This document shows positions 1 to 10,889 of a DNA stretch of 64,000 nt, one piece after another. The stretch's first letter is position 1; each line of letters starts with the position of its first letter. Origin of the DNA: Dipteris shenzhenensis (taxonomy: Eukaryota; Polypodiophyta; Polypodiopsida; Gleicheniales); the NCBI GenBank assembly GCA_047967505.1, contig CM106541.1; one strand, 5' to 3'. The notes under the pieces are model-generated. The model made no database searches. It was not told the origin of the DNA and saw only the letters and a list, made by a program, of their open reading frames with translations. A program made the position numbers and the translations under genes.

Positions 1-900
1 TAGCTACATGCTTCCATCTAAAAATGAAAAGAATAATACACATGGTAGGAATTATATCAATTTGCTCCTCTTGCTTGCCCCACCACCGTTAGAGAGGAGG
101 CGGCCCAAAGTTCCCAGGCACTAACTTAGCATTGAGCCTCCTCCTGCCCATCGACTGATGGTCATTCCCCTCACCCTCCACCCCAACCCCCCCGGACCCC
201 TCCCACTCCTTCGGCCCCTCCCTCCTCCTAGCTCTCCTCTCTCTCTCCCCACCCCATCCCTTGTGCGGTTGTCACCCATCGCCCCCCACCCCTACTACTC
301 CCATGCAGCAGGTTCACTTGTTCCACCTTCCCACCGTGCTTCCTTTGTACCCATCCCTGATCCCTAGCCCTCGGATAAGGTCAAGATCGCACCCTCTCCC
401 TAGTCTTTTCCTCAATTCAGGAGCCCTCCTCCCCTTCCTTGCAGGCTCAGCCAGTGCCAAGAGAAGGGGGTTCGTCCTCTCAATATTCCTCTTTGAGATA
501 ACATGTTGGGCTCCCTTTGGACTTCTTGACACTCAAGCCATGGAAGCCCCAAAAAGGGGCTCAATTAGCATGGTTGTCTTCCACACACTTTTTGGGTTCA
601 TCAATTTGCCTCCACAGGTTTGGAGAGGTGGGCTCTAATGATGTTCGATGCCATAATGGATGATAAACTTATTAGATTATGGATGATTGGATGGGCCCAT
701 ATGGGATGGATTTGTGGCTCAAGTATGGGGCTTCTGCGTCGGCTTCTACCTAGAGAGATCGGGCTCCTAGTAGGAGTGATTCACCTACTGCACCATTTAG
801 TGCTCTCACAAGACCACATTACTACAATGGGTATGGAAGGTTGGTATTGAGCCAGTTGCCACCTTGGTATTACTCTCCCTCCAAACCCCCTTTGAAGCCA
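1..900. other. Non-genic stretch with pyrimidine-rich tract
   Basis: Positions about 130-440 are strongly C/T-rich on the + strand (runs of CCCCACCC, CCTCCTCC, CTCTCTCC). The open frames here are proline/serine/leucine low-complexity translations and show no domain. From about 540 to 900 the sequence is ordinary and nothing is recognised. It may be the 5' part of the LINE that follows, but no ORF1 or zinc knuckle can be read. Confidence 0.5.
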
Positions 901-3900
901 CAGAGGTCTAATTCTCAGGAGTAGTCTCCCAGCCACCATAGGAAAGCCTTGTTCTCTACCATCCGCTCCCCATGAGTTGGATTGTGGTCAGTTGGAACAT
1001 GTGGACTCCACGACCATGCACATAGTGAGGCAAAAAATTTGCTACTTCGATAGGAGCTACAGAGAGCCGTGGTGGGATGACCGGTGGATTTTCTTCTTAA
1101 TATGTTTTTAGCAATAGACATTGGATGTCGCTGCCATCTCAAGGGGCCCAAAGGTATGGTCCCCAATATTGGGAAGGAGTAGCGGAGTATACATTTCAAT
1201 ATCCCAAGTAGTAGCGGTCTTTGATCAGAGCGAGCTCATCATCGCAAGCTAGGAAATCTGGATGGGCCTTAGAGGGGGAGTCTAGAATTGGGATCCTGAA
1301 CATGTAAGCTTCCGCTTTGCAGGCCTACTTTCAGAAACAATCGACGAAGTTTCTTCTAAATGTTGACTCCTGGATTGTTGGAGGTGACTACAACAATCTA
1401 CAACTCATGGAGGATATACATGGAGGAGCATCTTTTGCTAAGATGCCAACAATAGAGAGGAGCACCTGGGAGAAATTAATTTTTGCAGTCATTAGTGGTA
1501 GAAACCCCTAGATGAAGGTAGAATTTACTAGGCTTCCTGACATCCTAGACGGTGGTAGAAACCCCTAGACGAAGGTAGAATTTACTAGGCTTCCTGATAT
1601 CCTTTATTTTTCCTTTGGACAGAGGAGGCATGATGGCTTATTGGAGCAACTCAATAAATTTGGGTTTGCATCCCAAATGAACTTTTACAGTAGGCGGAGG
1701 TTCAGTAGTTAGGTAGTAGCATTATCTGGAGGTAGCCACAAGGGTGACGCACAGAGGATTGGGTGTCATGGATAGCATATATGATCTAGTAGAGTAGTCA
1801 AGTGCTACAGTCCTAGGCCCTTCAATGGAGGCATGCTCTTCAGCGGAGGCGACGACAAGAGAGAGCATTGTGGTGTGATCTGACCTCCATTGAGAGACTT
1901 ATAGAGCAAGACCCAAGTTCCCAATGGCTCAAAGGTAGGTATGAGAGCGTTTGGCTTGACTTGCAAGCCACAAAGATTTGCAAGGCTGATTTCTTGCACC
2001 ACTCCTCCAGGGCTAGGTGGGTACAGTAGGGGGGATAGGCTGACCAAGTAGTTCTTCCAAACCACTATGGTCAGCTGGGACTCATCTTTCGAGACTACAA
2101 GACAAACAAGGATAGATGCACATAGAACCTCAGGAGATCCTCAAGCTAACAACGGATTTCTATTGACAATTATTTTAGCCAAAGGAGGAGTCGCCAATGA
2201 CTCTGATAGCCTAAGGGAGTTGGGATGTAGGTTTCGACGATTGTCCCGCAGAGCTTAATTCAACTAGAGGCTCCATTCATGGATGAGGAGCTCTAGGAGT
2301 CCCTCAAAGCTTTCCCTCCTCCGAAGTCCCTGGGAGATGATGGCTTGACCCCGACCTCCGTTCATTGTCTTTGGGAGCACATATGCACTCCGCTTCGTTT
2401 GGCTTTCCAGGAGATTTTTGACTCAAGCTCCCTTTCACAGTCCATGAGTTGAGGCTAGATTTGCCATTCCAAAGGGGGGAGATAGATCAGATATCATGTA
2501 GTGGAGACCAATCACCTTATTGGACACACCATACAAGATCTTGGACAAGGTCTTGGAGCTTGCAGTTGAGACTCCACCCACCAATCGGACATCATTCATA
2601 ACACACAAACATGTTTTATTCAGGAATGCAATATCTTGGACAATATCTTTAGGTTTTGGGAGGAAATGGATTGGGCTAAAGAGGCAATGTAGCCTCTTGC
2701 CATCCTTCTCTTGGACTTTGAGAAGGCGTCTGGATCAGAGCAAAGTGGTCCTTTTTAGAGAGCACCATGCAGAGACTGGGACTCTTGGAGAGATGGATCA
2801 GAGGGGTCTCATCACTTTATGCAACGAGTTTCAACCAAGTGATCATTGCGGGGCACACATGTGAGGCCTTTTCTCTTTCTCGCTCAGTTCAGCAAGGTTT
2901 CCCCCCCTCTCCTTTCCTCTTCCTTTCATAGTAGCAGAGGTGCTGGGCTATTTTCTACTCTCAGGTGATTGGCCTCATAGGGATGAGGTCACCAATCCGA
3001 CACGAGGAGGAGCTACTAGATTCAAAGTTTGCACACAATATAGCCCTAGATGTGGAGAGATCAACAGCGAGCCTTCAGGCAATTAGGGGGGCCTTGGATA
3101 TCTATTTTGAGACCTCCGAGGCCTGCATCAATTGGACCAAATCAATAGGCTTCTTCATGGGCATAGAGGAGATTGAGGAGGTCCGAGACTGGGGGGCTGA
3201 TTTTAGCTTTTGTTGGATCATGTGGGGACAGGCAGCGCAAGAAACATGCTGCCAAGTGGACATGGATATTTCAGCAGAGCAACAGATTGCCCCTATTCCA
3301 AAGAGTGTTTGGCATAAGCTCTTATATTGGAGCTCATCCAAACTCTCCTTAGCAGGAAGAGCACTAGTAGTCAGTCGGGTCCTTCTTGCTATGGCCTAGT
3401 ATATAGCCTCCTGTTGGTCCTTGCATCAAGGGTACATCCTGATTTAATGGCAGTAGAATACTAGAGCCCAAGTGACATGGCACACCACAGGCGTGCAAAG
3501 GTTTGGGCATCATTAATCTGGAGATGCATATTATTAGCCCTCTTGGGCAAGCTGGTGGTACATGGTCTCACCCTAGATGTGGATCCTTGGAAGCTCCTCC
3601 TCAAGCGGGGACTTCCTAGGAACACTCCTCACATAGCTAGACAATGGCATCAGTCCCACATGGATTTTTTCAATAGATCCCCTTACAGGGAAGGGTTCCC
3701 CCTATGAGGAGCCTCTTTAGGGTTTGGCAGCAATGACGACTAGCTAGGGGGCTTTTTCGAGGCAGCCCTTCTTACAGGAAGGAATTCAAGAGGTGCCCAA
3801 TCATATGGCACCCAAAGGTCCGAGACTCAGAGGGGCGCATGCTAGGTCAGACGATGCACATTGGTTGGGTGTTGTGGGACAATAGCTCGGCTAGGTTCTT

Positions 3901-4820
3901 TGATCTTTGGAGACAACCTCCCAAGTATATGGAGGCTAGGACACATGCTCTCATATTTGAGGGCATAGGTATACGTATAGTAGAGATTGATAAAGCGATC
4001 TTAACTTTCTAGTGGGAAGGATTACTCAATCCTTGGACCCCGTATTGCTAGTCTATGCAGGGGTGCCTCTCAAGGTTCATTTTCTCTATGAGTCCCTTGG
4101 CTCTTTTTGCCACGCTGCAAGTTTTATAGTGTGGGACGTGGAGGCCTATTACAAGATGAGATAGAGAGGGATGGAGGGGATAAGGCAAATCTAGATGTTT
4201 TGGAGTGGCAATGCATTGGGATAGTGGGCCACTTGGGCAAGGGTTGGCACATAGATCCAGCCACAATCCTGATCGTTCCAGAGGGAGTAGTTTGGCATCT
4301 ATGGCTCTGGGAGGATTGACCTCTTCGTGACATTCAATGGGACTTGTGGGAGTGTTGCACTCAACAGGGTAAAGGACTTCTCTTTTTTCTCGTACATGAC
4401 TCGTATCATGGGTAACGACTTCAATTGGTAGCAGCGGGTTGGACACCCTCGAGGGAGTGGCATTGGGTTGAGCAAGAGGTTATTGGACTCCCATTTTTTG
4501 CATTGTCTTTGGACTAAGCTTGAGACCACAAAATATCTCTTATTTATTTTAGTTGTTGGCTCATGGAAAATTGCCCATCGGTCCCTAGAGTAGATGTAGG
4601 TAGATGGCAGATGCTTCTGCTGCATAGAGGTAGTTTTGTAGACGATCCCCATTGCTTGTGGGATGTCTTGGGCTCATAGAATATAGCTAGCGGCTTTCGA
4701 GATAGTGGCTCACATGCAACGAATACAATGGGACTTCACTTGGGGGATGGGTGCATGGCTCACGATGCCTTCTCAATCAATTCAATATAACCAACATATA
4801 GGGTTCATGGCCAACATGTC
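900..4820 (+). mobile_element. Decayed L1-type LINE (non-LTR retrotransposon)
   Basis: Pieces of a LINE ORF2 occur in the expected order but in changing frames with many stops. The apurinic-endonuclease start (SWNM near 980) is followed by the endonuclease signature WIVGGDYNNLQLMED around 1375-1420. Reverse-transcriptase blocks follow at 2320-3400: PPKSLGDDGL, LLDTPYKILDKVLE, and a YADD-box position that now reads FAHN at 3028-3039, so both catalytic aspartates are lost. C-terminal reverse-transcriptase and zinc-finger (zf-RVT) remnants run to about 4790. The same family recurs at 35.5-36.7 kb (+) and 45.1-49.9 kb (-), with WMG(L/I)RVG and GGDF(N/H)NLEF in common. The 3' end is cut off by the fold-back structure starting near 4827. 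It is inactive. Confidence 0.85.
1495..1608 (+). repeat. 57-bp tandem duplication inside the LINE
   Basis: Two adjacent copies of about 57 bp (1495-1551 and 1552-1608), both beginning GTGGTAGAAACCCCTAGA, differ at only a few positions. The duplication lies just after the endonuclease remnant and repeats the same coding segment. Confidence 0.85.
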
Positions 4821-4884
4821 GTTCGAATGTAAGTTTGTGGAGATTTGGTACTTGTGACAATCTCTGATAGTTTGTGAATAATGG

Positions 4885-5580
4885 CACTTCCCATTGCAAA
4901 GGCAGTTTGGCACTAGTGCCATTCTCCCCCTTGCAATGGGATTGGCACTAGTTCTAATTTCCCTTTATAGGATTAAATGGCACCAGTTCCAATCCTTCTT
5001 GCATGGGAAAAATGTGATGGCAAAGTTAGAAGATCGTGCATTATCCACTCTAGTAAGAGCCCTACCATATTATTGGTGTGTTTTTTCAAGGGGGTTTAGC
5101 ACTAGTGCCAATCTCATGTAAGGGGTAGAATGGCAGTAGTGCCAATCCCTCTTTGCATAAAAGGGTCATTATCCTCTTTGCATGGGCAAAATGGCACATG
5201 TGCCAATTTATCCCTTACATGGGAATAATGACACTAGTGCCCTTCTACCCCTACAAGGGGAAGCATGGTACCACTGCCATTTTGCTCATCCAAATGAGAG
5301 AACTTAAGTAGTGCTAGTCACCCCTCCGAGGGGAGAATTGCACTAGTGCCAATTCCCCTAATACAATGGGTAGAATGGACCCTTCCACCCTTGCAATGGG
5401 AGAATGGGATTAAAGCCATTATCCCCCCGTACTAGGAAGGAGTTGCACTAGTGGCATCAAAGCCTTCCAATAGGGAGAATGGGACTAGTGCCATTCTAGC
5501 CCTCCCATGGGGAGAGAGATGAACTAGTGCCATTCTATGCTTCTTATGGAGAGAATGGCACCAGTGTCATTCTATCCTTC
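4885..5580. repeat. Palindromic satellite block, left arm
   Basis: At least 14 degenerate units occur at irregular spacings of roughly 30-45 bp. Each is centred on GGCACTAGTGCC (or a close variant), flanked by CATTCT and followed by a CCCC...GGGG box that is itself often palindromic. Clear cores are near 4908, 5098, 5131, 5192, 5229, 5339, 5455 and 5483. Because each unit is its own inverted complement, the block has no strand. Confidence 0.85.
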
Positions 5581-5726
5581 TTGGCTAGTGAATTAAGCTC
5601 ATTTGCTAATATTTTAGTTGGAATCACTAATTTATTGTTGTGAGTTTTCATTTGCTTATTTTATAATTCAAACATCTCAAATTCGTGAAGTTGTCAGTAT
5701 TTTCTTGCATTATGTTGTAATTCATA

Positions 5727-6405
5727 TTGACTAGATTTGCAAATATGGCCAAGGAAAAGCAAAAGCAAAGGCAAAAGCCCTTAGAAGTATCTTATCTTGA
5801 TGGGGTCTCTTTTGAAAATGGATGGCATTTGGACTTATACAATAGTGAAATGCAAAGGCTCTATAAGATACACTATTTTGTAAAACCTCCAAGGCATCAT
5901 TTGAATATGTGAGGAAGGCTAAAGAAATGATGGAAGCTAAAGTTCAAAGAATAGATGGCCTTACTTGTCTCGAGGTTCATAACATTGGCGGCATTGTGTA
6001 TTTGTTGGATCCCACATATTATGACCATGTGAGGATGATATCCAGCATGGATGACTACATGGAATCTAAGCACTAGAACATTGAGCATGAAAATTGGCAC
6101 TATTCTCAGATTTTGGATGCCTTTTCCATAGCATTAAAAATTTCAAAGGGAGCAGGAAGAGATCTAAGAAAGACAATGCAACAAAAAGCAAAGGGGAAAG
6201 CTCAAGAGTATCACTAAACAAAACGAGAGAGACGGATATAGGGACTCATAGGGTGGGGAGAGAGTTAAGTTTTTTGTCAAGCACTGGTTCAACAATGGGT
6301 CTAGAGGATAAGGAGACATATATGGATGGAAAAAGGATTCCAGAAAAAGTAGAGGGGACAAAGAGGCAAGTGGGGATACAAGCACAGGTGAGGACAAAGT
6401 GAATG
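5727..6405 (+). pseudogene. Unrecognised coding remnant, left arm copy
   Basis: Two frames together match the inverted copy at 9373-10022. The frame 5727-5912 includes VSYLDGVSF and DLYNSEMQRLYKI. The second part, 6094-6402, is rich in K, R, S, T and E and resembles the charged tail of the other copy (KTRETDIGTHR). A stop and frameshift near 5910-6090 separate them. I do not recognise the family. The spacing of substitutions between the copies still keeps blocks of residues such as NIGG.YLLDP and DHVRMISSMDD, which suggests the ancestor encoded protein. No transposase catalytic motif is visible. Confidence 0.45.
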
Positions 6406-6410
6406 AATCT

Positions 6411-6532
6411 AGCATGGGAGGTGGTACATTTAGAACGGGAGATAAAATAGTGTCCTACAAGAAATTACAGTAGCATGGGAGGTGGTACATTTAGAACAGG
6501 AGATAAAATAGTGTCCTACAAGAAATCACAAT
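6411..6532 (+). repeat. 61-bp tandem duplication
   Basis: Two adjacent copies (6411-6471 and 6472-6532) both start AGCATGGGAGGTGGTACATT and differ at about three bases. They sit at the boundary where the left arm stops matching the right arm. Confidence 0.9.
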
Positions 6533-7385
6533 AAATTATTGACTACAAAGCAATTCAGAAAAAATTTGAGGACACTACTTGACAGGGTTGATGGATTATG
6601 TAGAGTACTTTCCATTTGAGCTGTCCATTTATGTTGTGAACTGCTATCAAGCACTTAGTCAATATGTGTATAAGACCTTGACACTTAGCTATGTTAATGA
6701 ATTGGTAAGAAAACTTCCCTCAATATCAAAACATCTACTGACATAAGCCTACTTCATGCCATTTCACGAGGTACAAAATGAAAAGTTAAGAAAGTATAAT
6801 TACTAGATTCTTGCTAGTCAACACCCATTACTTAGGGCAAAGGTTTTCATAAGAGACGCATCACAGGGAGAAGCAATTGCAGCAAGGAAGACTTTTTATA
6901 CAACGAGAAAAGATACACATCGTGGTCAATACTCCAGATATTATGATTTCAAGATATCGTCAATGGCCAATATTGAGGCTCAAAATGTTCTAAAGAACCA
7001 ACCATACATTGGTATCTTGCAACATCTTAGGTCCCAATGGATTGCCTTTGGGCGACCAAATAAGCTAGCCAGGCCTTGTGAAAGGTCATAAGGATTACCA
7101 AAATTGGGATGTAAGGTTTCGTACTTTTTAATTGTTGTATTTGTTGTTAAAGGTTTCAAGTATACTCTTCACTTTCTATTTCAAGTATGTTTTTCCACAT
7201 CTTATGGAAAATGGAACTAGTGTCATTTTTTTGCAAACGAGAAAGCCACTAATGCCACGCTCTCCTTGAAGAGAATGATCAAAGTGTCATCCCTTGTAGA
7301 AGAATGGCATCAGTGCTAATCTCTATGATGTCGCCACTCTCTATAGAGTGGAGAATAAGAGCGGCACTACTACCATTCTTCATTA
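6533..7385 (+). other. Left-arm-only segment of the fold-back element
   Basis: This part has no counterpart in the right arm. Around 6590-7090 a broken frame reads YVEYFPFELSIYVVN and later DTHRGQYSRYYDFKISSMA and YIGILQHLRSQWIAFGRPNK, so it is probably more of the unrecognised ancestral coding region. Positions 7195-7380 hold a short, decayed block of the ACTAGTG-type satellite in an internal position. No known domain was identified. Confidence 0.4.
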
Positions 7386-8142
7386 GCCATAGTTTGTCTA
7401 TAGAGGTTGGATTTAAACTCAATTGTTGTTAGCTAATCAAAGTGTTTACATCGTGACACCCAAATCCCTTGTTTGGGACCTAGACAACCCTGCAAACTAT
7501 TTTGACATTAGCCCAGTTGTTTATCAGAGCTTGCATGGATGTGCAAGACATGGCTTAAGGAAAAGCTCCAAGTTGGCAGAGCAACACTTGACTTCTCACT
7601 AGCTGCAATCAAGTATGTTGAACGGATAATAGATTTAAAAAAGATGGAAGCCTCAGGGCAAAATCTTGTATTTGACGATCTCTTTGGTGAATATGAAAAT
7701 GGAAAGTGATTAAGGATGGCCTTCCAATCAACTTGTGTGTGCTTGACACTACACAAGGGGTTTCCAATGATATTCAGTGGACTAAAGTTACATTTCAAAA
7801 GTTGATTAAAGTTTTGATGCAGACCACACTATCTCCATCACAATTTGGTTTTTAATCATTCTTGAAAATGACACAGATGGTAAATCTAAAGAATGTCATT
7901 GTTGAGTGCTCATTGTCGAGTCAAAGGTTCGTCTATGCCATTCACACATATGATAATGCACTAATGGGTTAAACAAAGACATATGGTATTTTGACATTCT
8001 TGAGCTCATATGTCGGTTTGCTGGATTTGATCACTTCGTGGAAATCGATAAGCCCTATAGTATACTTGAGGATAACATTGTTATTGATAGTGATGATGAA
8101 AAGATAACAGGGGTCCACAGGAGCCCATTAAAGGTCGCATCA
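7386..8142 (+). repeat. Left inner arm of the fold-back element
   Basis: This pairs with 8377-9378 in inverted orientation. Shared landmarks are GCCATAGTTTGTCTATAGAG at the outer edge, QTTLSPSQF and SQRFVYAIHT in translation, and GGTCGCATCATCAAAGA near the centre. The frame reads GRATLDFSLAAIKYVERIIDLKKMEA, then LCVLDTTQGV, with stops in between. The family is unrecognised. About 80 bp near 7465-7540 are absent from the other arm. Confidence 0.7.
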
Positions 8143-8376
8143 TCAAAGAAAGCATCATGTTCTTTTGCAAGGAGGATCAGTATATTTTTGACTTCATCAC
8201 CAAAGGAGTTATTGCAATGCATGTGTTATCCTCTCAAAGAAGAGTGGCCTCTTTGGTGTTGACATATGCAGAAGCCATAGATGTCGAGTTTTTTATAACA
8301 AATGATCCTATCATCAAGTTTTGGTATGCATCAAGACGCCACTTCAAATAGATGTTGATTCGCCACTACCACATGA

Positions 8377-9378
8377 TGATGGATCTTTGATGATGCGACC
8401 TTTAATAGGCTCCTGTGGATCCCCACTTATTTCTTCCTCCTCACTATCAACAAAAATGTTATCCTCAAGTATATTGTAGAACTTAACGACTTCCATGAAA
8501 TGATAAAATTCAGAAAAGATACAATCTAAGCTCAAAATGTCAAAATATCATAAGTCTGTGCCAAACCCATTACTACATTATGATCCGTGTGAATGGCATA
8601 AACAAACCTTTGACTCCAAACTGAACACTCAACAATTGCATCCTTTAAATTTACCATCCTAGTCATATTTAAAAATGATAAAAAAACAAACTGTGATGGA
8701 GACAATGTGGTCTGCATCACATCTTTAATCAACTTCTGAAGTGTATCTTTATTCCCTTGAAGATCTTTGACAACCCTTTGTGTAGTGTTAAGCACACACA
8801 AGTTACGGAAGGCCATCCTTAAAGTGATGTGTTAAGAACTTATCACCTTTCATTTTCATATTCAGCAAAGAGACCATCCATGAAAAGCAAATTTTGACTT
8901 GAGGCTGCCATCTTTCTTAAGGTCTATTATACATTCAACATACCTAATTGCAACTAGTGGGAAGTCAGTGTTGCTCTGCCAACTTGGAGCTTTTTTGCCA
9001 TGTCTTGCAATGTCGCGAGGTGAACACTTTGATTAGCTCCTCTTTAAATACTTTGTCTTGCTTCATGCCCAACACCCTTTGAGACATTGATGAGTACAAT
9101 ATCACCCAACTCTATCTCTTCTCCAACCCCAATAAGTGTCTCATAGATGTTATCGTTAGTTAACAACCTCTCTCCTGCACTCACGTCCAAATTTTGATCC
9201 ACCTTTTGTATATATCATCATCATAGGTCACCATATGGGTGTCCTTGGTGGCAAAGTTCACACCCATAGACATGTTTGCAATTAATATAAAATTTTGAAA
9301 AACGTCAAGTTCATAATCAATACATGTAGTAGCATCTGAGTTTAAATCCAACCTCTATAGACAAACTATGGCTTAGCC
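8377..9378 (-). repeat. Right inner arm of the fold-back element
   Basis: The inverted counterpart of 7386-8142. On the - strand the best-preserved frame (8532-8816) reads NLCVLNTTQRVVKDL and LIKDVMQTTLSPSQFVFL, matching the left copy. Positions 9040-9335 are extra relative to the left arm and include, on the - strand, YETLIGVGEEIELGDIVLI. This was probably deleted from the left copy, showing that the two arms decayed independently. Confidence 0.7.
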
Positions 9379-10022
9379 TGCCTCTTTATCCCCTCTACTT
9401 GTGTCTGAATCCTTTTCTCCATCCATGTTTGCCTCCTTATTCTCCACACATGTTATTGAACCAGTGCCTAACAAAAAACGTGACTCTTTCTCCGCCCGAT
9501 CGGTCCCTATATCCTTCTCTCTCTTTTTGTTTGGTGATACTTGAGCTTGCCCCTTCGCCTTCTGTTGCCTTGTCTTTCTAAAATCCCTTCTTGCTCTTGG
9601 CATTGTCTTCCTTTAAAAATTTTAACACTACAGAAAAGGCATCGAAAATTTGAGAACAGTGCCAATGCTCAATGTTCCCAACCCTTAGATTCCATGGAGT
9701 CATCCAAACTGGATATCATCCTCGCATGGTCATAGCATGTGGGATCCAACATATACATAGTGCCGCCAATGTTATGAACCTTAAGGTAAGTGAGGCCATC
9801 TGTTCCTTGAACTCCTGCTTCCACCATTTCTTCAACCTTCCCCACATCTTCAAATGATGTTCTTTGAAGGTTTACAAAACAAGATATCTTATGGAGCCTC
9901 TGCATTTCACTATTATATAAGTGCAAATACCATCTCCTTCCAAAAGAGACCCCATCAAGATAAGACACTTTTGGGGCTGTCTCTCCCTTTTCCCTAACCA
10001 TATCTTGAAATCCAATCAACAA
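9373..10022 (-). pseudogene. Unrecognised coding remnant, right arm copy
   Basis: The better-preserved copy of the remnant at 5727-6405. Frame 9669-10022 runs 117 residues and includes PKVSYLDGVSFGRRWYLHL, LYNSEMQRLHKISCFV and YMLDPTCYDHARMISSLDD. Frame 9373-9603 encodes a lysine/glutamate-rich tail. The two are separated by a frameshift near 9610-9665. No family was recognised. It could be cargo captured by the element or part of its own protein. Confidence 0.45.
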
Positions 10023-10889
10023 GGATTACAATATAATGAAAGAAATAACTGACAACATCATGAACGATTTGAATTATAAAATAAGCAAATGAAAACTCAC
10101 AACAGCAAATTAGTGATTTCGATTAAAATGTTAGCAAATGAGCTAAATCCACAAGCCAAGGACAAAATGACACGGGTGCCATTCTTCCCATAAGGATAGA
10201 ATGACACTAGTGCAACTCTCTCCCCATGGGAGGGCTAGAATGGCACTAGTGCCATTCTCCCCATGGGAAGGCTAGAATGACACTAGTGCAATTCTCTCCT
10301 AGTAAGGGGGGAGAATGACAATCATTCTCCCCATTGTATTGGGGAGGTTGGCACTAGTGCCATTCTCCCCCTTTTGAGTGGATAGTGGCACTACTTATAT
10401 TCTTCCACCCGGGAGGGGAAAATGGCACTAGTGTCATTCTCCCTCTCTAAGGGGCAAAATGGCACTAGTGCCATTATTCCCATGCAAGGTATAGATTGGC
10501 ACAAGTTCCATTTTACCCATGCAAAGAGGAGAATAGCACTTCTATGCAAATGGAAATTGGCACTAGTACCATTCTACCCCTTACATATGATTGGCGCTAG
10601 TGCCAAACCCCCTTGCAAAAATACACCAACAATATGGTAGGGCTCTTACTAGAGTAGATAATGCATGCTTTTCTAGCTCTATCATCATAAGTACACTAGT
10701 ACCCTTCTCCCTATGCAAGAAGGATTGAAACTAGTGCCATTCACTCCCATAAAGGAAAATTGGAAGTAGTGTCAATCCCACTACAAGGTGGAGCATGGCA
10801 CCAATGCCAATCTCCCTTTGAAATGGAAGTACCATTTTCACAAACTCACAGGAGATTGCAACAAGCACCCAATCTTCACAAACTTACAT
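9375..10889 (-). repeat. Right outer arm of the fold-back element
   Basis: The inverted partner of 4827-6440. The outer edge, read on the - strand from 10889, is ATGTAAGTTTGTGAAGATT, against ATGTAAGTTTGTGGAGATT at the left edge. Both edges also share AATCTC.TG, AGTTTGTGAA and ACTTCC-ATT before the first satellite unit. Confidence 0.8.
10165..10815. repeat. Palindromic satellite block, right arm
   Basis: The same satellite as in the left arm. The cleanest unit, 10237-10258, is a 22-bp perfect palindrome centred on ACTAGT. Neighbouring CCCATGGG boxes are palindromic as well. Cores recur at irregular spacings of roughly 30-45 bp up to about 10800. Confidence 0.85.

Larger units (their letters stand above)
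4827..6440 (+). repeat. Left outer arm of the fold-back element
   Basis: The outer inverted arm pairs with 9370-10889 on the other strand. From outside in it contains a 60-bp unique edge, the palindromic satellite, an AT-rich spacer with GTGAGTTTTCATTTGCTTAT shared by both arms, and the 5' part of the unrecognised coding remnant. Divergence from the other arm is moderate by eye and short indels are frequent. Confidence 0.8.
4827..10889. mobile_element. Fold-back element with long inverted arms
   Basis: The stretch is an inverted duplication. Reading inward from 4827 and, on the other strand, from 10889, both ends start ATGTAAGTTTGTG. They stay alignable through a palindrome-rich satellite, an AT-rich spacer (5590-5720 against 10050-10180), a coding remnant (5727-6405 against 9373-10022), and inner segments (7386-8142 against 8377-9378). 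The centre lies between about 8150 and 8376. The arms differ by point changes and large indels: 6440-7385 is only in the left arm and 9040-9335 only in the right arm. Long terminal inverted repeats made partly of short subrepeats are the hallmark of fold-back (FB-like) elements. No transposase domain and no convincing target duplication were seen, so the mobilising superfamily is unknown. A local inverted duplication is the alternative. Confidence 0.7.

Noticed and set aside
4885-5580. CRISPR-like array
   Set aside because: Units are degenerate, palindromic and unevenly spaced, with no unique spacers, and this is a plant nuclear sequence.
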